A stretch of 5,171 bases of DNA from assembly GCA_023245385.1 (NCBI GenBank), contig JAHFKM010000004.1, positions 20,489 through 25,659 on the forward strand, read 5' to 3'. This document shows, piece by piece, positions 1 to 5,171 of the stretch. The translations under genes and the position numbers were made by a program. Under the pieces are notes generated by a model. The model searched no databases. It had not been told where the DNA came from and saw only the letters and a program-made list of their open reading frames with translations. The DNA is from an archaeon. GTDB taxonomy: Archaea > Nanobdellota > Nanobdellia > SCGC-AAA011-G17 > GW2011-AR18. Within the stretch, counting starts at the first letter, position 1. Every line of letters starts with the position of its first letter.

Positions 1-37
1 TTTTATGTATAGGAATTTCAACTTTTCTTTTTATTGT

Positions 38-60
38 AAAAATCTTGATTTGTTTAAGAT
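38..60 (-). terminator. Candidate transcription terminator after the GT2 gene
   Basis: Downstream of the GT2 stop, the minus strand reads ATCTT (60-56), a 9-base loop, AAGAT (46-42), then a run of five T (42-38). The stem is only five A/T-rich pairs, so as a bacterial-type hairpin it is poor. Archaeal termination mostly needs an oligo-T stretch, which this provides. The position about 35 bases after the last stop codon fits the end of the operon. Confidence 0.35.
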
Positions 61-93
61 AGAGCAAAGCAGAGTTGAACTTCTGAACTAAGT

Positions 94-978
94 TTATTTC
101 TTTATCATATCAGCAAGAAATCCGAAGAGCACAATTTGTAAGCCGGTCACGATCAATAACATACTTAAAATTGTCAGGGGGATATGACCTACTTTTCCTG
201 TTGTTAAGAACAAGTACACGAGAGAAATTCCGAGGTCAAATCCTGCAAAAATAAAAGCTCCTCCCCACAAGCCAAAAAATTTTAAGGGTTCATAATCTCG
301 ATAAATTCTAAAAATGTTTATCCATGCTTTGATAGCGTATTCAAAAGGATTTGAGATCAAACGGGACTTTCCATCTCTCCTCGCGAAGTATACTGGAACT
401 TCTTTAATTTTAAATTTATGGCGTGCGGCGCGAATAATTGTCTCTTGGGTGTAGGTGTGATTTGAAATAACAGGAATTGCTTCTGCGACTTGTTTTGTAA
501 ATGCACGAAAACCTGTTTGACCGTCAGAGATAGGTAGGTGAACAATTTTGGAGATGACATGTGAGAATGCTTTATTTCCAAGACGTTTCAAGAAGGGCAT
601 TGATTCGATTTTTCCTTTGAAACGGGAGCCTAAGACCATGTCTGCTTCGCCTTTTATGATTGGTTCTAACAGTTTTGGGATGTCTTCAGCGAGATATTGT
701 CCGTCAGCGTCGGTATGTACAATTATATCTGCTTTCAAATCGAGACAGGTTCGCATTTCTGTTCTAAATGTTTCAGCGAGACCCATGTTAAACGGATGAG
801 ATCGTACTAAAGCGCCGGCAGCTTCAGCTACTTTAGCGGTTCTGTCTCGGGAGCCATCATTTACTACGAGGAGTTGAATTTTTATTTTTTTTTCATTCGT
901 TACTTTTTTAATATCTTCAAGAACTTTTCCAAGTGTTTTCTCTTCGTTATATGCGGGAATGGTAATAATTATTTTCAT
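94..978 (-). CDS. GT2 family polyprenyl (dolichyl)-phosphate glycosyltransferase, DPM1-like, with two C-terminal TM helices
   Basis: The 294-residue product probably transfers mannose or glucose from a nucleotide sugar to dolichyl phosphate on the cytoplasmic face, making the lipid-linked monosaccharide donor. The GT-A domain spans about residues 1-230. It opens directly with the nucleotide-binding PAYNEE (8-13), which supports this ATG, then has NDGSRDRT (40-47), the metal-binding DADGQ (90-94), GSRF (117-120), SDGQTGFRAF (151-160), QE (178-179) and a RRDGKSRL loop (200-207). These match dolichol-phosphate mannose synthases. Two hydrophobic helices follow (about 234-258 and 266-290), as in GtrB-like and type II DPM1 enzymes rather than the four-helix Pyrococcus form. 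Its start sits inside the stop of the GT-C gene (ATGA), with no strong Shine-Dalgarno, so translation is probably coupled. It ends in TAA. The family is confident. The sugar cannot be read from sequence: mannose is the first guess, glucose or another hexose the alternative. Confidence 0.93.
   Translation of the reverse strand: MKIIITIPAYNEEKTLGKVLEDIKKVTNEKKIKIQLLVVNDGSRDRTAKVAEAAGALVRSHPFNMGLAETFRTEMRTCLDLKADIIVHTDADGQYLAEDIPKLLEPIIKGEADMVLGSRFKGKIESMPFLKRLGNKAFSHVISKIVHLPISDGQTGFRAFTKQVAEAIPVISNHTYTQETIIRAARHKFKIKEVPVYFARRDGKSRLISNPFEYAIKAWINIFRIYRDYEPLKFFGLWGGAFIFAGFDLGISLVYLFLTTGKVGHIPLTILSMLLIVTGLQIVLFGFLADMIKK
975..978 (-). other. ATGA stop-start overlap coupling the GT-C and GT2 genes
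   Basis: On the minus strand the bases ATGA contain both the ATG of the GT2 gene (978-976) and the TGA of the GT-C gene (977-975). No strong Shine-Dalgarno motif is visible in the roughly 25 bases before the ATG, so re-initiation by ribosomes finishing the GT-C gene is the simplest way to start it. The overlap shows that the two genes are one transcription unit. Confidence 0.9.
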
Positions 979-2633
979 GATTGATACACGAAAATTTCAT
1001 CATTTATATCCTTAACCGTTTTCATATTTAGTCGATGTTTACTTATAATAAGATCAGCTTTTTCTGTGTATACATCACCAATTTTTATTTCTTTATTCAC
1101 CCAGAATCCAGTGATTGTTGCTTTTTTGGATAGTTCACAGATTCCTTCTTTTTCTTCTTTGTATAATTTTTCTTTACAATCCCTTTCATCAAAGAGTACT
1201 ATTTTTCCTTCCAGCTTTTCTATTTCTAGACCTAGTTGCATTTGTTCAGAATGATACCAGATCTTGCCGTTCTGATAGGTCACAGCACATGCAAGAAGAG
1301 AGGAGAGAAGAAAAAAGCATAAGATTAGTTTTTTCCAGTTATTTTTTTTTAGAAAGATCCATGGGAGAAGGGAGAGGAACGCTGCTAAAACAAAAAATGA
1401 TCCATACACAATCTTCGTGTCGACGAAAGAACCTGTAAAAAGAATATCAGAAATATATTTTATTGCTCCAAAAAAGCTTAAGGAGCTATTATTGAATGGG
1501 AACAGGGGAGCGATTGTTAATTGGGAAGCAGCTAAAAAGAAGAAGCTCAAAAAGGTGATACATTTTTTGCTTAGAGTTTGTATTTTTAGTTTTTCACAGG
1601 AAATAAATCCTAATAAGACTAAAGAAGGGAGAATAGCTTCGACATATCTTCCTATGGGTCTTTGTGTAAAAAAAGAAAAGGGTGATTCAAAGAAAATCCT
1701 GAATGAGCTTGATTGGTTTGCGGCTGAAATCACAAAAAAAGCTGTCGTGGTGAGAATGATTGTTGTTAATAATTTTAATTCTTTATCGTCTATTTTCATT
1801 GAAAGAAGCGCGCATACACCAAACAAGATTCCGGAAGCGAGTAAAAGATAGACGCTGTATAATAAAAGCCAGTTAAAAAAAGGAAGCAACAACTGTGTCA
1901 GATTGACTTGTAATTTTCCAGCGCTAGTTCCATATTGTCCTACAAGGCCACCGAGATTAAATCCAAAGATCAAGCCGTTTCTTATCAGCCAAGGGAGAAC
2001 GGTGAGTAAAGCAACAGTGTAATAGATTGTTATGTTTTTTAAATTATTTTCTTTGTAGAGGAGATAAACAAAAAGACAGACAGGAACAAGTACAAGGCCA
2101 TTAAATTTTGTTAAAAAAGATAAGCCCAGCAAAAATCCTGATAGGATAAAATATTTTTTATTTCTTTCTTTAAAACTTTTATACAGGAGAAAAACCCACC
2201 AGAATGCTAAGAGGTAAAACAGATTCTCAGCCATAATATAGAAGGAAGTTACAAACACTACGGGAAGAAAACTTATTAAGATTGCTGCGAAAAAAGCGTT
2301 TTTTTCTTCTACAAATTCTTTGGCTAAAAAAAATACGGGAAAAACGAGAGAAGAGAGAAGTACTGTGTTCAGAACTTTTATGGAAAAATAAATTATAGGT
2401 ATTTTTTGAAAGAGATACAGCCAGGATAAAAGGAAAGGATAAAGGGGAAGTTGTTGATTAATTGCGATATTATGCACGGAAAAATCGTGATTTATCCAGA
2501 TACTTCTCGCGAGCTTACTGTACACATATTCATCTGAAAAAACAGACGGAGCGTGAATAAAGAAAGATAAGATTATTTTGCATAAAATGAGTATCAAAAA
2601 AAACACGAGAAGTTTTTTTGTAAATTTTTCCAT
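975..2633 (-). CDS. Polytopic GT-C glycosyltransferase, ArnT/PMT-like, polyprenyl-phosphate-sugar dependent
   Basis: The 552-residue product is an integral membrane glycosyltransferase of the GT-C fold, expected to transfer a sugar from a polyprenyl-phosphate donor on the outer membrane face. Sequence signs: an N-terminal helix (about 7-27); an outer loop with the Asp-Glu catalytic pair in SDEYVYSKLARSI (Asp34, Glu35) followed by QLPLYPFL (61-68); a GFLLGLSFLTKFNGL segment (166-180); PWLIRNG (214-220); and GRYVEAILPSLVLLG (328-342). All of these are typical of the ArnT/PMT_2 group. Roughly 11-13 helices end near residue 452. A soluble tail of about 100 residues follows, probably extracytoplasmic, with Cys486 and Cys499. 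The ATG lies 30 bp after the aglB stop and has no clear Shine-Dalgarno sequence. The TGA stop overlaps the next gene. The acceptor is unknown: it could be a lipid-linked glycan, a protein-bound glycan (AglS-like) or a lipid. The fold class is confident; the specific role is inferred from the neighbours. Confidence 0.88.
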   Translation of the reverse strand: MEKFTKKLLVFFLILILCKIILSFFIHAPSVFSDEYVYSKLARSIWINHDFSVHNIAINQQLPLYPFLLSWLYLFQKIPIIYFSIKVLNTVLLSSLVFPVFFLAKEFVEEKNAFFAAILISFLPVVFVTSFYIMAENLFYLLAFWWVFLLYKSFKERNKKYFILSGFLLGLSFLTKFNGLVLVPVCLFVYLLYKENNLKNITIYYTVALLTVLPWLIRNGLIFGFNLGGLVGQYGTSAGKLQVNLTQLLLPFFNWLLLYSVYLLLASGILFGVCALLSMKIDDKELKLLTTIILTTTAFFVISAANQSSSFRIFFESPFSFFTQRPIGRYVEAILPSLVLLGFISCEKLKIQTLSKKCITFLSFFFLAASQLTIAPLFPFNNSSLSFFGAIKYISDILFTGSFVDTKIVYGSFFVLAAFLSLLPWIFLKKNNWKKLILCFFLLSSLLACAVTYQNGKIWYHSEQMQLGLEIEKLEGKIVLFDERDCKEKLYKEEKEGICELSKKATITGFWVNKEIKIGDVYTEKADLIISKHRLNMKTVKDINDEIFVYQS

Positions 2634-2663
2634 TAAACTTTAATAAAACTAAAACTTTTAAGC
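2634..2663 (-). promoter_or_regulatory. 30-bp gap between aglB and the GT-C gene; possible weak internal promoter
   Basis: The gap is almost pure A/T and holds no Shine-Dalgarno motif before the GT-C ATG. On the minus strand CTTAAAAG covers positions -29 to -22 relative to that ATG. This is about where an archaeal TATA element would sit for a leaderless transcript beginning at the start codon. The same gap has short T-runs (TTTTAGTTTTATT) that could instead lower read-through from aglB. Both readings are weak, since any A/T-rich gap would offer such matches; simple co-transcription with aglB is the default. Confidence 0.25.
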
Positions 2664-5171
2664 TTATCGTGGTTTCAACAAGTCTTTATCAGGGTAGCTT
2701 GTTCTTAAAAAATATTCTTTTTCCTCAGCGCTTAAGGTTAAGTTCTCAGGATAATGTATTTCCCATATCCTAGTAGGGCCTATCATTCTTCCTTGATAAA
2801 TAGAGAGGGGGACGCGATCTGAGTCATCATAGACTTTTTTAAAATAGTTTGAATTTTTATCTAACAAATACCATTGTCCGAATCTTGAATGGTAGACTCT
2901 TTTAGACATCCATAATCCGGCGGCAAGAGGATCAATCTCTGTAGGACTATTAATGGAGGGAATAATTCTGAAACATGCATCTAATTCATAGTTTTCAAAC
3001 TCTATTTTCTTGCCATTTACATAGACACATCGTATTGAGAGATCGAGACGCTGGTTTTGATAGACTAAAGCTGCTTTTGGTTGACTGAGTTCTCCACTAT
3101 CTTTTTTTACAGTCAGAAGAACTGCTGCGATTCCAGCTTGATTTGCTGGGTAGACTTTTCCATTTAAGACAAGATCCTCATCTAAGGCTGTAGCGCCTTG
3201 ATAGATTAATTCTAGGTCAGATTTTTTTTCAACAGAATTTTGTTTATTAAGTATTAAGGTGTTTATCCAGGAGTAGCGATCATAATTTTTATCTGAACCT
3301 ATGGAAGAGTATGCGGGATATTTTCCGATCTCGTCGCTTATCATGAGGACATGTGTTGCTTTATGTGCAAATAAAAACTTCAGGGCTTCTTCATCTGATT
3401 GGCCTGTCAGGACGTTTCTGCCCATTAAATAGTTCCACCATCCGAAAAAGTTCCCACCATCAGTTATTGTTGCTCTCTCAAATCCTTCCTGTACCCAGTA
3501 TCCATAGTCCCACCAGTGTGCGAACACTGCGTTTTTTGGTGTGTTTTGGCGTACCCACGCGCCAGCCTGTTGCCATTGGGTGTTATATCCAGGTCCTGAA
3601 CCTTTGGATTGAGCTATTGATGAATCATAATATTCTTTGATGATTCCCTTCGCTAGTGCAAAAGGACTGAATAAGATTAAGGTTAAGATGAGAATTCCAA
3701 TGCCTTTGATGTATATGTTTTTCAGGTCATAAAAAAAATCAAAGATAGAAACGATCAGGAAAGCTGCGATAATTGTGGTGATAGGTGTAAAATCAAAGAG
3801 CAGTCTTATCGCGGAAGCTGCGGCGAGGATCATGACGACAAACCAGGAGAGGACAAATGCGTATCTTTTATTTATTTCTTTTACTTTTTCAAATTCAGGA
3901 TCTTTTCTTTTGAAAGCGCTAAAATAGCTGTATCCTAAGACTCCGATAAAAATAAGAATTGCGGAGTAGAATAAGATTTTTGAAATTAAGGTACTTCCGT
4001 TAAGTACTGAGTTGGAGTCGTACCTTGAAAAGATATATCCAAAAATAAAAAATGTGTAGACTCCAGTAAGATATAGGCTTTTTTTGAAAACTTTCACAGC
4101 ATCATAAAAGAGTAAGACAGAGCCGGTAATAAAGAAGAGAACATATCCTTTTCCCATTTGGCTGAACCAATCTGCGACAAAGGGTGTTTTGTTTTCCGCG
4201 ACAGTTAAAGCCCAGCGTGAGTAGGAGAAAGCTTTAAACACGACGCTATAAAGATCATTAAATTTTCCTACAAAAAAGCTTGGTCCGAAAAAAATTAAAG
4301 CGAAAAGAGCGCCACCAACAATTCCTAGGATAATGCTTAAGATTCCTTCAGGAATTTTTTCTTTATATCTTTCTACATATTTTTGTCCGATTTTTATTTT
4401 GAATACAAAAAAATTAACAGTACCTACAGCGAAGGCGAGATATGCTGCGCCGGTGGTAATAGAGGTGAATAGGGGGCTGATTGAGAGGTGGATGTTAAAT
4501 AATTTATAAGCGAGTGTAAAGCTCAGAACAAAAGAGGTTAAGGTGAAGAAGTCTTTTTTCTCGAATTTGTTTAAAGCGATTTCAATTAGACAAAACGTGC
4601 CGATGACCATCAGGACGAAGGTGTAAGAGCCTGCGCTTATCGCGCCAAGAGCGTTCATCCCTCCTCCAAGAATGCCAAAGAGAAGGTTAGAGCTTAGTTT
4701 TTCTGATTGCCACGCGCGTACATAGAAATAAAAAGCAATCATGATAAACATCATTCCTAAAATGTCATGATCTGAAGAACCGCCCATGCTTCTAAAGAGA
4801 AATGCGGGACTTACATTAATTAACAAGCAAGAGACTAGTGCGGTTTTCCATTCAAATAATCTTCGTATGAGTAAAAACATAAAAAATGTCATAATCATTG
4901 TCGCAACAATTGGATAGAGATTATCTGCGTATTCAATGGTCATGCTTGAATTAAAAATATGCAAGAATTTATACAGGTATGCGACAAAAGTGGAGGTGAA
5001 TGTTGCGAGATTACTAATATCTGCGCCTAAGGGAGCGTAGCGTAAAGGGTCAATAGTGAACAAATGTCCGCTTTTTATAATTTCTCTCGCGTATCTCAGC
5101 CACAGGGTGGAATCTAATTCTAGGGTGATATACTTTCCTGTGGTTATATCTTTTAAATTTGGAAGAACATA
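2664..5171 (-). CDS. aglB: Oligosaccharyltransferase, AglB/STT3 family (5' end cut by window edge)
   Basis: This is the catalytic membrane enzyme of archaeal N-glycosylation, which moves a glycan from dolichyl (pyro)phosphate to Asn of N-X-S/T on the outer face of the membrane. 835 residues are visible (numbered here from the right edge) and the frame is still open at the edge. A TTG at 5061-5063 is an internal Leu, because the 36 codons before it encode the conserved first outer loop, ending LDSTLWLRYAREII, with the expected metal-binding Asp at residue 20 (5112-5114). Further hallmarks are the second acidic motif DHD (134-136, 4764-4772), a TVAE motif in the large outer loop (Glu326, 4188-4205), a conserved Arg in the AIRLLFDFTP segment (456, 3804-3806) and WWDYG (553-557, 3501-3515). 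About a dozen membrane helices fill residues 75 to 505, followed by a soluble domain of about 330 residues. The DK motif is atypical (SDEIGK, 3321-3338). The stop is TAA. The family assignment is firm; the glycan is unknown. Confidence 0.95.
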   Translation of the reverse strand, partial: YVLPNLKDITTGKYITLELDSTLWLRYAREIIKSGHLFTIDPLRYAPLGADISNLATFTSTFVAYLYKFLHIFNSSMTIEYADNLYPIVATMIMTFFMFLLIRRLFEWKTALVSCLLINVSPAFLFRSMGGSSDHDILGMMFIMIAFYFYVRAWQSEKLSSNLLFGILGGGMNALGAISAGSYTFVLMVIGTFCLIEIALNKFEKKDFFTLTSFVLSFTLAYKLFNIHLSISPLFTSITTGAAYLAFAVGTVNFFVFKIKIGQKYVERYKEKIPEGILSIILGIVGGALFALIFFGPSFFVGKFNDLYSVVFKAFSYSRWALTVAENKTPFVADWFSQMGKGYVLFFITGSVLLFYDAVKVFKKSLYLTGVYTFFIFGYIFSRYDSNSVLNGSTLISKILFYSAILIFIGVLGYSYFSAFKRKDPEFEKVKEINKRYAFVLSWFVVMILAAASAIRLLFDFTPITTIIAAFLIVSIFDFFYDLKNIYIKGIGILILTLILFSPFALAKGIIKEYYDSSIAQSKGSGPGYNTQWQQAGAWVRQNTPKNAVFAHWWDYGYWVQEGFERATITDGGNFFGWWNYLMGRNVLTGQSDEEALKFLFAHKATHVLMISDEIGKYPAYSSIGSDKNYDRYSWINTLILNKQNSVEKKSDLELIYQGATALDEDLVLNGKVYPANQAGIAAVLLTVKKDSGELSQPKAALVYQNQRLDLSIRCVYVNGKKIEFENYELDACFRIIPSINSPTEIDPLAAGLWMSKRVYHSRFGQWYLLDKNSNYFKKVYDDSDRVPLSIYQGRMIGPTRIWEIHYPENLTLSAEEKEYFLRTSYPDKDLLKPR

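Noticed and set aside
61..93. Short repeated words (AGTTCA twice, and a near-mirror AGAGCAAAGCAGAG) just after the GT2 stop
   Set aside because: The repeats are only about six bases, make no stable hairpin and have no second copy elsewhere in the window that I could see.
1342..1350. A run of nine T (A9 in the sense strand) inside the GT-C gene, a possible slippage site; a similar run lies at 885-893 in the GT2 gene
   Set aside because: Both genes remain in one intact frame across the run and keep their family motifs on either side, so no frameshift is needed. Such Lys-encoding runs are ordinary in A/T-rich genomes.
1417..1851. A 144-codon open frame on the plus strand
   Set aside because: It lies wholly inside the GT-C gene on the opposite strand, has a Lys- and Ser-rich composition without any motif, and is expected by chance opposite an A/T-rich membrane protein gene. 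The other plus-strand frames (548-799, 1066-1254, 1115-1438, 3353-3640) and the minus-strand frame 357-581 were dismissed for the same reason.
1..5171. Signs of a CRISPR array, tRNA, transposon or recoded stop codons
   Set aside because: No regularly spaced repeats, tRNA-like clover-leaf or transposase motifs were seen. TGA is used as a true stop by the GT-C gene and Trp is encoded by TGG, so the standard code fits.

Overview
The window is an AT-rich stretch from what is most likely an archaeon. It holds three membrane-glycosylation genes, all on the minus strand and packed head to tail, with no mobile elements, RNA genes or CRISPR. The archaeal assignment rests on the oligosaccharyltransferase: an AglB/STT3-type protein with the WWDYG signature, and a catalytic subunit fused to a long soluble C-terminal domain of archaeal style. 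The AT-rich composition, tight packing and a 'DEIGKY...SSIGSD' stretch after WWDYG remind me of uncultured DPANN archaea such as Woesearchaeota or Pacearchaeota. That lineage call is an impression from memory, not a measurement.

In transcription order (right to left): first, a large AglB/STT3 oligosaccharyltransferase that is cut by the right window edge. Its frame stays open for 36 codons beyond the first in-window start-like codon (TTG) and encodes the conserved first extracytoplasmic loop, so the true start lies outside the window. After a 30-bp gap comes a 552-residue polytopic GT-C glycosyltransferase of the ArnT/PMT type. Its stop overlaps, in the 4-base ATGA arrangement, the start of a 294-residue GT2 polyprenyl-phosphate glycosyltransferase (DPM1-like) with two C-terminal membrane helices. 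The last 93 bases on the left are non-coding and contain a weak hairpin followed by a T-run on the transcribed sense strand, a plausible end of the operon.

The three genes make a coherent pathway. The GT2 enzyme should load a sugar onto dolichyl phosphate on the cytoplasmic face. The GT-C enzyme should use such a lipid-linked monosaccharide on the outer face. AglB should transfer a lipid-linked oligosaccharide to Asn in N-X-S/T sequons. The GT-C enzyme may therefore add a sugar either to the lipid-linked glycan or to the already transferred protein glycan, as AglS does in Haloferax. I see no sign of an entirely new system. The points most worth a second look are the variant DK motif of AglB, the pairing of GT-C and GT2 by translational coupling, and the cysteine pairs in both extracytoplasmic domains.
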